This document shows, in pieces, positions 43,668 to 52,865 of a stretch of 64,000 nucleotides of DNA. Numbering within the stretch: position 1 is the first letter of the stretch; each line of letters starts with the position of its first letter. The position numbers and the translations under genes are program-made. The DNA is from Crossiella sp. S99.2. Its GTDB lineage: Bacteria; Actinomycetota; Actinomycetes; Mycobacteriales; Pseudonocardiaceae. The stretch covers positions 62,001 to 126,000 of the forward strand of contig NZ_JALMDK010000001.1 in assembly GCF_023094165.1 (NCBI RefSeq), in the 5' to 3' direction. The notes below the pieces were generated by a model. It worked only from the letters and a program-made list of their open reading frames with translations. It was not told the DNA's origin and made no database searches.

Positions 43668-44225
43668 TCAGAGTGTGCTGAGCAGCGGCGCCCAGACGGC
43701 GTCGGCGAAGCGGGGCACCGTCTTCTTGAACGGGGTCAGGAACTCCGTGATCGACAGCTCCGGATTGCGGCACGCGGCGATCTGCTCGTGCAGGCAGAGC
43801 AGGGTCGACGCCGGGTAGAGGCAGAACTGGTCCAGCAGGAAGTCATCCGGGTGGATGGCGCGGATGTCGTAGCGGTCGAGGGCCGCGGCCGGGAAGTCCC
43901 GCAGATTGGCCGTCACGATCAGCGCGGCATGGGCCAGCACCGCCGCGGCGAGCACATGCCGGTCCTTCGGGTCGTTCGGCATGACCGGAGTGAGCGCCTC
44001 GTATCCGGTCACCAGCGCGTCGGGAAACGCCTCCCGCATCTGCTGTACCCGCCAGCGGGCTTTGGCTGGAGGCACGCCAACCTGCGGCAGGTTGCGCTCG
44101 ACCTCGGCGAGCACCTCCGCCGACCACAGTGGCCGGTAGGTGCCCGCCTCGGCCAGGCGCAGCAGCGTGTCCGCGAGCTTGATCGGCAGCAGCACGCAGG
44201 CGTCGAGCAGGACAGGAAAGCTCAC
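43668..44225 (-). CDS. PIN-domain toxin
   Basis: 185-aa PIN-domain ribonuclease of VapC-like type. The first acidic residue is in VLLDACVLLP (Asp8), a second in AEVLAEVERNL, then DPKDRHVLAAAVLA and VTANLRDFP. The C-terminal extension of about 60 residues is typical of the longer PIN_3-like toxins. It lies 32 bp downstream of an HTH-domain protein on the same strand, the expected antitoxin. Such toxins cleave tRNA or rRNA. Confidence 0.85.
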   Translation of the reverse strand: MSFPVLLDACVLLPIKLADTLLRLAEAGTYRPLWSAEVLAEVERNLPQVGVPPAKARWRVQQMREAFPDALVTGYEALTPVMPNDPKDRHVLAAAVLAHAALIVTANLRDFPAAALDRYDIRAIHPDDFLLDQFCLYPASTLLCLHEQIAACRNPELSITEFLTPFKKTVPRFADAVWAPLLSTL

Positions 44226-44257
44226 CAGGCCAGTCTGGCGCGACTGGGCTGAATGGC

Positions 44258-44719
44258 CTAACGGGTCCGGATGAACTCCTCGGCCGTGCGGTCGCTGCCG
44301 TCCTCGTTGGCGGTACGGGTCATCTCGTCCAGGGTGGTGCGCCGCCGTTCGCGGGACCGTTCCTGGTAGTCGAGCACGTCGGCGAGCAGTACCCGGCGGT
44401 GCCTGCCGCGCAGGTGGAACGGGATCTCGCCGTCGGTGAGCAGCCGCACCAGGGTCGGCCGGGAGATGTCGAGCAGGTCGGCTGCTTCCTGGGTGGTCAT
44501 CTGCGTGTTGTGCGGCGCGATCGTCACCGCGAGCCCCTGCGACATGGCGGTGACGACACCGTGCAGGACCCGGTACACCTCGGCGGGCAGCGGCAACTGC
44601 GCCCCGTCCGGTCCGGTGAGACTGGCCGTGCCCTCGCTCAATGCGGTCACCAGGCTGGTCAACGCCGGATCACCCTTGTCCGGAGGTAGTACCGTCTGTG
44701 CGTCCAGGATCGTGGTCAT
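44258..44719 (-). CDS. HTH (excisionase-type) antitoxin
   Basis: 153-aa DNA-binding protein. The excisionase/MerR-like HTH is at about residues 72-115 (MTTQEAADLLDISRPTLVRLL, quoted in part: TQEAADLLDISRPTL; then RRVLLADVLDYQERSRERR). The N-terminal half has no clear domain and the C-terminal tail is charged, a plausible toxin-binding region. Gene order antitoxin-toxin and the same strand fit a type II module. It probably represses its own promoter in the 44720-44829 gap, which also has an A-rich run. Confidence 0.83.
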   Translation of the reverse strand: MTTILDAQTVLPPDKGDPALTSLVTALSEGTASLTGPDGAQLPLPAEVYRVLHGVVTAMSQGLAVTIAPHNTQMTTQEAADLLDISRPTLVRLLTDGEIPFHLRGRHRRVLLADVLDYQERSRERRRTTLDEMTRTANEDGSDRTAEEFIRTR

Positions 44720-44829
44720 GTGCCCTCCCTTCCGAGGTCGCCAACCGAGGCTATCCGAAAAAAACGAAAACCACCACTTGCTCAGGCGGGCGCCGAGGAC
44801 CCGGCCGCCGCCACAGGGGGACCTACGGG

Positions 44830-45195
44830 ATGACGACTGCCGAGGGTGGAACCGAACCGGTGGACGCCGCGTCGGAAGAGGTCATGTTCGACCCCGCAGG
44901 CGGAGAACGGAAGAAGCTGATCCAGCTCTGCCTCTACGCGCTCGACCGGGCTCGCAGCGCCGGTGTCGCCGAACGGATCGTGGACGGGCTGGCCGGGGTC
45001 GGGGTCATGCCGGTCCGGCCGGACGGGCAGCGCTTCGACCCGGCCGTGCACGAGGCGGGTGGCACCGAACCCACCGACGATCCGGCGCTGGCCGGGCTGG
45101 TGGCCGAGACCGAGGTGGTCGGCTTCCTCGACCACGGGCAGCCGGTGCGGCCGCCGATCGTGACCGTCTACACGCTGCGCGAGGGGACCGGGTGA
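44830..45195 (+). CDS. GrpE-like protein
   Basis: 121-aa protein matching the C-terminal part of GrpE: a helix RKKLIQLCLYALDRA, then GLAGVGVMPVRPDGQRFDP, DPAVHEAGGTEPTDD and a final beta region VVGFLDHGQPVRPPIVTVY. It lacks the long N-terminal coiled coil, so it is shorter than housekeeping GrpE (about 200 aa). It overlaps the next GTPase start by four bases. An Hsp70 partner would be expected but none is in this locus. ATG 44830 is chosen because similarity begins after it. Confidence 0.7.
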   Translation: MTTAEGGTEPVDAASEEVMFDPAGGERKKLIQLCLYALDRARSAGVAERIVDGLAGVGVMPVRPDGQRFDPAVHEAGGTEPTDDPALAGLVAETEVVGFLDHGQPVRPPIVTVYTLREGTG

Positions 45196-47066
45196 GCACG
45201 CCGGTGACCTCGGGGGTGCCGTTGCCCAAGCTGGTCCGGCACACCGTCGGGCGGCTGGTCGAGCTGCTCAAGGACGCCGATCCGGACGCGGCGCGGTGGG
45301 TGGCCGCGGTGCGCGACGGACGGCCCTCGGTGCCCTCGGTGGTGGTGGTCGGTGAGACCAACCGGGGGAAGAGTTCGCTGGTCAACGCGTTGCTGTCGGC
45401 GGAGAACCTGTCGCCGGTGGACGCGCATGTGGCCACCGCCAACTACCTGGTCTTCGCCCACGGCGAGGACTGGGCCGCGCAGGCCTGTTATCCGGGGCAG
45501 GTGCAGCCGGTGTCCTTCCCGGTGGAGCAGCTGCACCGCTGGGTGACCGCCTCCGGGGAGCTGCCCGAAGGCCAGCTGCCGCCCCGGTTCGTCCGGGTCC
45601 AGGCGCCGATCCCGCTGCTTAGCCGCCTGACCGTGATCGACACCCCCGGTGTCGGCGGGCTGGACTCGATGCATGGCGAACTGGCCGCCGAGGCTGCCGC
45701 CAACGCCACCGCGCTGCTGTTCGTGGTGGACGCCTCCGCGCCGCTGACCAGCGGCGAGCTGACCTTCCTCGCCCAGGCCGGGGAGCGGGTGGAGACCGTG
45801 CTGTTCGCGCTCACCAAGACCGACCAGTACCGGGGCTGGCGGCAGGTGCTGGAGGCCAACCGGGCGCTGCTCGCCGAGCACGCGCCGCGCTTCGCCGACG
45901 CCGTCTTCCACCCGGTCTCGGCGCGGATGTTCGGCCTGGCCAAGGGCGCGCCCACGCCGGAGACCGGGGCGCTGCTGCGCGAGCAGTCCGGGATCGCGCC
46001 GTTGCAGACCGGGCTGCAGGAGCTGGTCGCCGCGCACGCGGCCATGCTCGCCGAGGCCAACACGCTGCGCGCCGCGGCCACCGCGCTGGCCGGGCAGGCC
46101 GTGGCGCTGGCCGCCGAGCAGCGTGCCCTGAGCACCGGTGAGGCCGAGGCCGAATCGCTGCGGGCGCGCAAGGACGAGCTGGTCGCGCTGCGCCGCTCGG
46201 CCACCAGGGGCTGGCAGGTGAAGCTGCGCGGGGAGACCCAGCGGGCCCGGCTGGAGAGTTCGCACGAGGTCGCCCGGCAGATGCGCGATGTGCAGTCCTG
46301 GTTCCGCCGGGCCATCGACGCGGCCAACCGGGACGGCCTGCAACGGCTGCCGCAGGAGCTGGACGCGGCCTTGCAACTGGTCTCCGGCCGGTTGAGCCAG
46401 GCGCTGGCCACCCGGCTGGACGTGCTGGCCCAGGCGGTGCTCGCGGAACTGTTCGCGCCGGACGAGCTGGAGGTCATCCGGGCCCAGTTCGCCCGCGCCG
46501 GGGCGCCGCCGGTGCTGTTGCGCAGCCCGGACCGGCGGCCGCCCAACGCCGAGGACAAGCTGCTGGTGTTCATGGGCGTCTCCGGCGGCCTCGGCCTGGG
46601 CAAGGCGGCCGCGCTGCCGCTGGCCGGGCTGGGCATCGCCGCCTCCAGCGCGCTGGTGCTGCCGGTGACCATCGTGCTCGGCCTTGGCGCCGGCTGGTGG
46701 CTGGCCCGCACCCGCAAGCAGAGCGCGGACAAGACCTACCTCAAGCAGTGGCTCACCGAGGTGGTCGCCGACGCCCGCTCCACCATGGAGCAGCTGGTCT
46801 CCGAACAGCTCATCGAGGCCGAACAGCAGCTGTCGCTGGCCATGGACGAGGCGCTGGGCAAGCGGATCGGCGCGATCGAGGACGAGTTGCGCGAGGTGGA
46901 CAAGGCGCTGCGGATGGACACCGCCGAGCGCAACCGGCAACTCCAGGTGGTCGGCAAGCGGCTGGCCGAGGTGAAGGCCGGGCGGGCCCAGGCGGAGATG
47001 CTGCTGGGGCGGATCCGCGAGCAGCGGAACAACGCAGCCGGCCGGGATCAGCCCGAGGCGCGTTGA
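45192..47066 (+). CDS. Dynamin-like GTPase 2 with membrane hairpin
   Basis: 624-aa GTPase. G1 is GETNRGKSS (about 54-62), G3 DTPGVGG, and G4 reads TKTD. The central and C-terminal parts are helical, with a pair of hydrophobic helices near residues 455-500 (GLGIAASSALVLPVTIVLG region) that would act as a membrane paddle. It ends in a Glu/Arg-rich coiled coil. GTG 45192 overlaps the GrpE-like stop (GTGA). With GTPase 1 it probably forms the membrane-remodelling pair. Confidence 0.87.
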   Translation: MSTPVTSGVPLPKLVRHTVGRLVELLKDADPDAARWVAAVRDGRPSVPSVVVVGETNRGKSSLVNALLSAENLSPVDAHVATANYLVFAHGEDWAAQACYPGQVQPVSFPVEQLHRWVTASGELPEGQLPPRFVRVQAPIPLLSRLTVIDTPGVGGLDSMHGELAAEAAANATALLFVVDASAPLTSGELTFLAQAGERVETVLFALTKTDQYRGWRQVLEANRALLAEHAPRFADAVFHPVSARMFGLAKGAPTPETGALLREQSGIAPLQTGLQELVAAHAAMLAEANTLRAAATALAGQAVALAAEQRALSTGEAEAESLRARKDELVALRRSATRGWQVKLRGETQRARLESSHEVARQMRDVQSWFRRAIDAANRDGLQRLPQELDAALQLVSGRLSQALATRLDVLAQAVLAELFAPDELEVIRAQFARAGAPPVLLRSPDRRPPNAEDKLLVFMGVSGGLGLGKAAALPLAGLGIAASSALVLPVTIVLGLGAGWWLARTRKQSADKTYLKQWLTEVVADARSTMEQLVSEQLIEAEQQLSLAMDEALGKRIGAIEDELREVDKALRMDTAERNRQLQVVGKRLAEVKAGRAQAEMLLGRIREQRNNAAGRDQPEAR

Positions 47067-47187
47067 CAGGTTGTCACCATTTCGATCGGTTGCCGACTTG
47101 GCGATGGAACCGAACGGGCCTACCGTAAGTCCAAGTGGCAAGAAACGCCCAGCTTGCCCGCACCCCGGGTAGTACGAGGGGGATCAG

Positions 47188-47919
47188 GTGTACATCGAGG
47201 AGACCGGCGCCGGCGACGGTGACATCAAGGTGACCATCGACGGTGCCGAGCACACCGTCGAGGCCGTCAGCGACAGCAACCACGACGGCATCGACGACAC
47301 CGCGGTGGTCGAGACCGACGACGGCTACCTCAGCTTCACCGACACCAACGGTGACGGGACCGCCGACGTCATGCGCACCCTGGACGAGAAGGGCGCGGTG
47401 GTCAGCACCTCGCGCTTCGACTCGGCCAGCGGCGAGTGGGTCACCGAGGGGCAGCGCTCCAGCGCAGGCCCGCAGACCGCGGTGGGCACCGGGTCCGGGC
47501 TGATCGTGCACACCGCCGACGGCGAGCAGCACCTGCAGGGCGAGCTGACCGACACTGACGGCGACGGCAAGGGCGACACCCTGGTGGTCACCGACGCCGA
47601 CGGCGACACCGTGGTCTTCGCCGACATCGACGGCGACGGCGACGCGGACGTGGCCACCGAGATCACCGGCAGCGGCCAGGTGATCGTGAGCGAGCACCGC
47701 GGCAACGGCGAGTGGGTCGTGGTGCATGACGAGAACCTCGGCCAGGCCATGGGCAGCGAGCCCGCCCGGCTCTCCGACGCCGACTGGGAGATCGAGACCG
47801 CCACCGGTTCCTCCGGCGCCCAGGGCAACTTCCACGTGGACCCGGTCACCGGCGAGTGGGTCGACTCCACCGGCAACGGCACCGGGATCGGCGGCGCGCA
47901 GCAGCCCCGCTGGACCTAG
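47188..47919 (+). CDS. DUF6802-like protein with EF-hand-like D-x-[DN]-x-DG repeats
   Basis: 243-aa acidic protein without a signal peptide. It carries at least four calcium-loop-like motifs: DSNHDGIDD, DTNGDGTAD, DTDGDGKGD and DIDGDGDAD. Each is followed by a strand, the pattern of dockerin- or thrombospondin-3-like repeats. I recall a family DUF6802 of this type in actinobacteria; function is unknown. GTG 47188 follows GGGGGATCAG. It lies 121 bp downstream of the second GTPase and upstream of a terminator, so it may be part of the dynamin locus. Confidence 0.7.
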   Translation: MYIEETGAGDGDIKVTIDGAEHTVEAVSDSNHDGIDDTAVVETDDGYLSFTDTNGDGTADVMRTLDEKGAVVSTSRFDSASGEWVTEGQRSSAGPQTAVGTGSGLIVHTADGEQHLQGELTDTDGDGKGDTLVVTDADGDTVVFADIDGDGDADVATEITGSGQVIVSEHRGNGEWVVVHDENLGQAMGSEPARLSDADWEIETATGSSGAQGNFHVDPVTGEWVDSTGNGTGIGGAQQPRWT

Positions 47920-47939
47920 TTCATCGCCCGTACGTGCCA

Positions 47940-47974
47940 GATCAGCCCCATCCGGAATCCGGGTGGGGTTGATC
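47940..47974 (+). terminator. Intrinsic terminator after the dynamin/DUF6802 locus
   Basis: A 14-bp stem with two G-T pairs (47940-47953 with 47961-47974) and a 7-nt loop, followed by TCTTTG. It begins 20 bp after the DUF6802-like stop. The rest of 47975-48214 is the leader of pckG; nothing else is recognised there. Confidence 0.8.
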
Positions 47975-48214
47975 TCTTTGTGGGACACGCCACCGGAGAG
48001 CGCTTGCTGGCCGGGCGCGCGCTGGAAATGTCACCCGTTCATCTCCGCGCCACAAGTGGCTGAATCGATCCCCTTATCGGTCCTGTGAGCGAGGCGACAC
48101 TCCGGGTGTCGGCAGCGCCTGGTGGGTACCGCTAGCCTCAAACCAATCCCTTTTCACGCCACGCCCGGCGCCCCCGGGCGTAGCGACGCTTTCTTCGCTC
48201 AGGCAGGAGACGCC

Positions 48215-50035
48215 ATGACCGCACTGACCATCCCCGGTCTCGATCAGGCACCCACGACGCACGCGCGCCTGCTTTCCTGGGTGCGTGAGGTCGCGGAACT
48301 GACCGCGCCGGACGAGGTCGTCTGGGTCGACGGGTCGCCCGAGGAAGCTGAGCGCCTGAACCAGAAACTGGTCGACGCAGGCACCTTTGTGCGACTCCAG
48401 AACAAACCGAACTCGTTCTGGTGCGCCTCTGACCCCAATGACGTGGCCAGGGTTGAAGAGCGGACCTACATCTGTTCTGTTGACGAGGCCGACGCCGGCC
48501 CGACCAACAACTGGATGAATCCGGTCGAGATGAAGTCCATCATGACCGAGCTGTACCGCGGTTGCATGCGCGGCCGCACCATGTACGTCATTCCGTTCTG
48601 CATGGGCCCGCTCACCGCGGAAAAGCCCATGCTGGGCGTGGAAATCACCGACTCCGAATACGTCGTGGTGTCCATGGGTGTCATGACCCGCATGGGCAGC
48701 AAGGCACTGGCGGTCTTCGGCGACGACGCCGACTACGTGCCCTGCCTGCACTCGGTCGGCGCGCCGCTGGAGCCCGGCCAGGCCGACGTTCCGTGGCCCT
48801 GCAACGACACCAAGTACATCACCCACTTCCCGGAGACCCGCGAGATCCAGAGCTTCGGCTCCGGCTACGGCGGCAACGCGTTGCTGGGCAAGAAGTGCTA
48901 CTCGCTGCGCATCGCCTCCACCATCGCGCGCGAGGAGGGCTGGCTGGCCGAGCACATGCTCATCCTCAAGCTCACCTCGCCCGAGCAGAAGGTGCACTAC
49001 ATCGCCGCGGCCTTCCCCTCGGCCTGTGGCAAGACCAACCTGGCCATGCTGGAGCCGACCATCCCGGGCTGGAAGGTCGAGACCCTGGGCGATGACATCG
49101 CCTGGATGCGCTTCGGCGAGGACGGCAGGCTGTACGCGGTGAACCCGGAGGCCGGGTTCTTCGGCGTCGCGCCGGGCACCAACTGGAAGACCAACCCGAA
49201 CGCCATGCGCACCATCGAGCGCGGCAACTCGGTGTTCACCAACGTCGCCCTCACCGATGACGGCGACATCTGGTGGGAGGGCATGGAGAACGAGCCCGCG
49301 CACGCCACCTCCTGGAAGAAGCAGGACTGGACGCCTGCCGACGGCGAGGCCGGGGTGCTCAGCTCGCACGCGAACTCCCGGTACTGCACGCCGATGTCGC
49401 AGTGCCCGGTGCTCGCCCCGGAGTGGGACGACCCCAACGGCGTGCCGATCTCGGCGATCTTCTTCGGTGGCCGCCGGGCAGGCACCATCCCGCTGGTCAA
49501 CGAGGCGCGGGACTGGCAGCACGGCGTGTTCATGGGCGCCACCCTCTCCAGCGAGAAGACCGCGGCCGCCGCGGGCAAGGTCGGCGAGGTCCGCCGCGAC
49601 CCGATGGCCATGCTGCCCTTCATCGGCTACCACGCCGGTGACTACTTCGCGCACTGGATCTCCGTCGGCAAGAACGCCGACTCGGTCAAGCTGCCGAAGA
49701 TCTTCTACGTCAACTGGTTCCGCCGGGGTGACGACAAGCGCTTCCTGTGGCCCGGATTCGGCGAGAACGGCCGCATCCTGAAGTGGGCCATCGAGCGCAT
49801 CGAGGGCAAGGCCGCCGCGGTGGAGACCCCGATCGGCCACGTGCCGACCGCGGCCGATCTGGACCTGTCCGGGCTGGACGCGCCGCTGGCCGACATCGAG
49901 GCCGCGCTGGAGGTCGATGTGGCCGAGTGGCGGGCCGAACTGCCGCTGATCGAGGAGTGGTTCACTCAGATCGGTGACAAGCTGCCCAGCTCGCTGCGTG
50001 ACGAGCTGGAGGCGCTCAAACAGCGTCTTGGCTGA
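48215..50035 (+). CDS. pckG: Phosphoenolpyruvate carboxykinase (GTP)
   Basis: 606-aa GTP-dependent PEPCK, converting oxaloacetate and GTP to PEP, CO2 and GDP in gluconeogenesis. Hallmarks are the P-loop region [12 protein letters not shown] (with the catalytic Cys) near residue 270, NWMNP near 100 for substrate binding, [10 protein letters not shown] for metal and nucleotide binding, and [13 protein letters not shown] near 415. It is normal length for the class. ATG 48215 has AGGAGA upstream. It stands alone between terminators. Confidence 0.97.
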   Translation: MTALTIPGLDQAPTTHARLLSWVREVAELTAPDEVVWVDGSPEEAERLNQKLVDAGTFVRLQNKPNSFWCASDPNDVARVEERTYICSVDEADAGPTNNWMNPVEMKSIMTELYRGCMRGRTMYVIPFCMGPLTAEKPMLGVEITDSEYVVVSMGVMTRMGSKALAVFGDDADYVPCLHSVGAPLEPGQADVPWPCNDTKYITHFPETREIQSFGSGYGGNALLGKKCYSLRIASTIAREEGWLAEHMLILKLTSPEQKVHYIAAAFPSACGKTNLAMLEPTIPGWKVETLGDDIAWMRFGEDGRLYAVNPEAGFFGVAPGTNWKTNPNAMRTIERGNSVFTNVALTDDGDIWWEGMENEPAHATSWKKQDWTPADGEAGVLSSHANSRYCTPMSQCPVLAPEWDDPNGVPISAIFFGGRRAGTIPLVNEARDWQHGVFMGATLSSEKTAAAAGKVGEVRRDPMAMLPFIGYHAGDYFAHWISVGKNADSVKLPKIFYVNWFRRGDDKRFLWPGFGENGRILKWAIERIEGKAAAVETPIGHVPTAADLDLSGLDAPLADIEAALEVDVAEWRAELPLIEEWFTQIGDKLPSSLRDELEALKQRLG

Positions 50036-50053
50036 TCAGAGTCACGCACTTGT

Positions 50054-50095
50054 ACTCGGGGCCCGGTGGCCAGCGTCGTCTGCCGGGCCCCGAGT
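50054..50095 (+). terminator. Intrinsic terminator after pckG
   Basis: Perfect 13-bp stem (50054-50066 with 50083-50095) and a 16-nt loop, 18 bp after the pckG stop; followed by CAGGTTTGTG. Confidence 0.85.
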
Positions 50096-50136
50096 CAGGT
50101 TTGTGTGACCCTGTGGCAAGGGACACAGTGAGGTGC

Positions 50137-50997
50137 ATGTCCGAACGTCCTGGTCCCGCCACTCGCACCCGCCGGGTGTGTGCCGCGCTGCGTGCCCTGC
50201 GCAAGAGCAATCGCCTTACCCTGCACCAGGTCGCGATCGCCCTTGGCGTCTCGGTGACCAAGGTGCAGCGGATGGAGACCGGGCGGCGCGGACTGCAGGC
50301 AGACGATGTCACCGCCCTGCTCACGCTGTACCAGGTGCCTGCCGAGGAACGTGCGGAGCTGCTCGCGCTGGTGCGCCCGCCCGCCTCGCCGGGCTGGTGG
50401 CAGTCCCCCGGTTCGCGGCTGCCCGCCGACCTGCGGCAGCTGATCGGCCTGGAGGACGAGGCCGCGGTGGTGCGTGATTTCGAGCTGGCCATGGTGCCCG
50501 CCCTGTTGCAGACCGCCGAGTACGCCCGCTCCGCGCTCGGCGGCATGGACCACCGGCTGCACGAGCCCGATCTCGGCCGCCAGGTCGCGGCCACCATGAC
50601 CAGGCAGATGGTGCTGGCCCGGCCGGTGCCGCCGAGCCTGCACTGCGTGGTGGAGGAGAGCGCGCTGCACCGGCCGATCGGCGGGCCGGGCGTGCTGGCC
50701 CGTCAGCTGCAGGCGCTGTGCCTGCTGGCCGAGCGGCCCAACGTCACGCTGCGGGTGCTCCCGGTCAGCCGGGGCGCGCACCCCGGTCTGCGCGGCTCGA
50801 TGACCATCCTGGAGTTCGCCGACGCGCCGCCGCTGGTGCGGGTGCCACTGGCGGGCACGCACACCTTCCTGCAGCACGCGCCCGAGGTGGAGCGGGCGCG
50901 GGAGGCATGGCAGGTGCTGGAACACCTGTCCCTGCCTCCCGCGGAGTCCGCGCACCTGCTCGGCGGCTACGCCGGCGAACTGGCCTGCGCGAGCTAG
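50137..50997 (+). CDS. XRE-family regulator with DUF5753-type sensor domain
   Basis: 286-aa regulator. The N-terminal XRE HTH (residues 10-70: LTLHQVAIALGVSVTKVQRMETGRR) is followed by a long DUF5753 domain (about 95-275) with typical segments LIGLEDEAAVVRDFE, VPALLQTAEYARSAL, and LRVLPVSRGAHPGLRGSMTILEF. This architecture is abundant in Streptomyces and Pseudonocardiaceae, often beside a DUF397 protein; no such partner is seen here. Start ATG 50137. The 3' end overlaps the convergent peptidase gene by four bases. Confidence 0.9.
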   Translation: MSERPGPATRTRRVCAALRALRKSNRLTLHQVAIALGVSVTKVQRMETGRRGLQADDVTALLTLYQVPAEERAELLALVRPPASPGWWQSPGSRLPADLRQLIGLEDEAAVVRDFELAMVPALLQTAEYARSALGGMDHRLHEPDLGRQVAATMTRQMVLARPVPPSLHCVVEESALHRPIGGPGVLARQLQALCLLAERPNVTLRVLPVSRGAHPGLRGSMTILEFADAPPLVRVPLAGTHTFLQHAPEVERAREAWQVLEHLSLPPAESAHLLGGYAGELACAS

Positions 50998-52562
50998 CCG
51001 ATGGCCGGGAACGGTTGCCGGGGTGTGGCCGTGGCTGCCGGGTCGGGCAGCGGGGTGCCCGCGCAGGTGCTGCCGTTGGCGGGCAGCGACCCGGTGGTCA
51101 GGTAGGTGCTGACCCTGGCGTCCACGCAGGCGTTGCCGCGCAGGTACATCCAGTGGTCGCCCTCATCGGTGACCACCAGCAGCGGTGAGCCCTTGGGCAG
51201 CACCCGCTGGGCCTGCTGGGCGCCCTCAAGGGTGGTCTGCGGGTCGCGCACCGAGTTCACCAGCAGCATCGGCGGCAGGCCGCGGCCGGTGATCGTGGGC
51301 AGGCGCAGTTCCGGGCGCTGCCAGGACATGCACTGCTGCACGATCTTGTGCCAGCCCATCAGCGGGTACTGGCGGCCCAACCGCTCGGAGTCGGCGATGG
51401 TCCCGGCCCGGCCACCGCGGTAGGGCGTGTCGTTGCAGATGATGGACAGCGCGGTGCCGGTCTGGGCGGCCGGGTCCGGCTTGAGCAGGTCATCGGCGAG
51501 GCGCTGGGCGTCCGCGGACTCCGCCGCCGGGGCGCCCTCGCTGAGGCGCTTGAGCAGGGCCAGGCTCTCGGCGAGGGCGGGGAAGGTCTCCTTCTGTCCG
51601 AGCGCGCCGATGATTAGCACGTCCAGGCTCGCGCCGTTGTGCTTGTTCCCGTTCAGCTCAACGGGTTTCGCGGCCAGCCGGGCCCGTACGGTCTCGTAGT
51701 TCGCGCCGGCCTCGGCCGCGGTGGCGCCCCAGCCGTAGCGGTCGTGGTGGCGGGCCAGCCAGGGCAGGAAGTCGGTGCGGAACCGGCGTTCCATGCCGCG
51801 GGCCTGATCGTTGATCAGGTCCTGCCAGGTCGAGGTGAGATCGGCGACCGAGTCCAGCACGAACCGGCCCACCCGGTGCGGGAAGTAGGTGGCGTAGAAC
51901 GGGCCGAGCCAGGCGCCGCCGGACAGCCCGTAGTAGTTGATCTTGCGTTCGCCCAGCAGGTGGCGCAGCAGGTCCAGGTCGTGCGCGGTCTGCTCGGTGT
52001 TGACGAACTTGCCCAGCTCGCTGTTCTGGCAGGCGCGGGCGATGTCCACATTGACCTGTAGCAACGTGTTCAGGTTGGCCGGGCTGCGATCGCGCCAGTC
52101 CGGCAGCAGCGGCGGCGGGACGGGATCACAGGAGACCTGGCTGCTGCCGCCGGTGCCGCGCACGTCGATGCCGTACACGTCGTGACTGGCCAGCACCGCG
52201 CGCTGCCCGGTGGCCAGGAAGTCCAGTGGGAAGGCCCGTCCGGCCTGGCCGGGGCCGCCGGGGTTGGTGAACAGCACGCCCTGCCGGGCGCCGGTGGCGC
52301 GCAGCCGGGTGATTGCCACGCTGATGTCCTTGCCGTCCCTGGGACGGCGCCAGTTCATCGGCGCGGTGTAGCGCGCGCATTCCAGCGCGGTCCCGCCCGG
52401 TGGCAGGCCGGGCGGCGGGTTGGCCTGGTCGAAGCAGGGTTTCCAGTCCAGCCGCTGGGTGAGATAGCGGCTTGGCGTGGACTCGGTGGCGAAGGCGGCC
52501 GCCGGGGCGGCCAGCAGCAGTGCGGCCACGGCCAGCACGGTGCCACTGCGTCTTGCGGACAT
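50994..52562 (-). CDS. Secreted alpha/beta-hydrolase (TAP-type tripeptidyl aminopeptidase)
   Basis: 522-aa serine peptidase. A signal peptide (1 to about 26) is followed by an alpha/beta-hydrolase core with oxyanion region NPGGPGQAG and nucleophile Ser in YGLSGGAWLG. A TAP-like C-terminal domain has the acid in NSVRDPQTT and His in DEGDHWMYL. Cysteines include CFDQ, ECARY, CDPVP, CQNS and CNDT, likely disulfides. Streptomyces relatives remove tripeptides from secreted proproteins. Start ATG 52562 is 4-5 bases after a GGGGG tract. Confidence 0.9.
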   Translation of the reverse strand: MSARRSGTVLAVAALLLAAPAAAFATESTPSRYLTQRLDWKPCFDQANPPPGLPPGGTALECARYTAPMNWRRPRDGKDISVAITRLRATGARQGVLFTNPGGPGQAGRAFPLDFLATGQRAVLASHDVYGIDVRGTGGSSQVSCDPVPPPLLPDWRDRSPANLNTLLQVNVDIARACQNSELGKFVNTEQTAHDLDLLRHLLGERKINYYGLSGGAWLGPFYATYFPHRVGRFVLDSVADLTSTWQDLINDQARGMERRFRTDFLPWLARHHDRYGWGATAAEAGANYETVRARLAAKPVELNGNKHNGASLDVLIIGALGQKETFPALAESLALLKRLSEGAPAAESADAQRLADDLLKPDPAAQTGTALSIICNDTPYRGGRAGTIADSERLGRQYPLMGWHKIVQQCMSWQRPELRLPTITGRGLPPMLLVNSVRDPQTTLEGAQQAQRVLPKGSPLLVVTDEGDHWMYLRGNACVDARVSTYLTTGSLPANGSTCAGTPLPDPAATATPRQPFPAIG

Positions 52563-52730
52563 GCGATTTCCCCCTCAGGAAAGGCGCCGCGAACGAGGAA
52601 GTCACAACCGCGGCGCTCAACGGTCACGCTAAGGAAAAACAATGGAGCGCGCAGTGAACCTGGACCACACTCAGGGCGTCTTCAGGGGAGTACGTAAGGG
52701 GAAAACCAGCGACAACCAGGGAGGTGTGCC

Positions 52731-52865
52731 GTGGCCGGACTGGCGATGCTCGTGCTCGCTGTGGCCGCCGTGGTGATGGTCCTGCTGGCACAGCGGGAAG
52801 AACGGCCGGGGGCGGAGTTGGACGCGCGTACCCACGAGCGTCTGCCGAGTAGGTCAGGCCGGTAG
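52731..52865 (+). CDS. Small single-helix membrane protein (44 aa)
   Basis: 44-aa ORF starting at GTG 52731 with a very good GGGAGG ribosome site six bases upstream. One transmembrane helix (residues 3-20, LAMLVLAVAAVVMVLLA) is followed by a charged tail (QREERPGAELDARTHER). Codon use is typical of the neighbourhood. It overlaps the end of the convergent lipoprotein gene by 12 bp. The function is unknown. It is the only gene on the plus strand in 52.6-53.9 kb. Confidence 0.6.
   Translation: MAGLAMLVLAVAAVVMVLLAQREERPGAELDARTHERLPSRSGR

Noticed and set aside
48215..50035. Possible ATP-dependent PEP carboxykinase
   Set aside because: Length and the cysteine-containing P-loop [12 protein letters not shown] are those of the GTP-dependent class.
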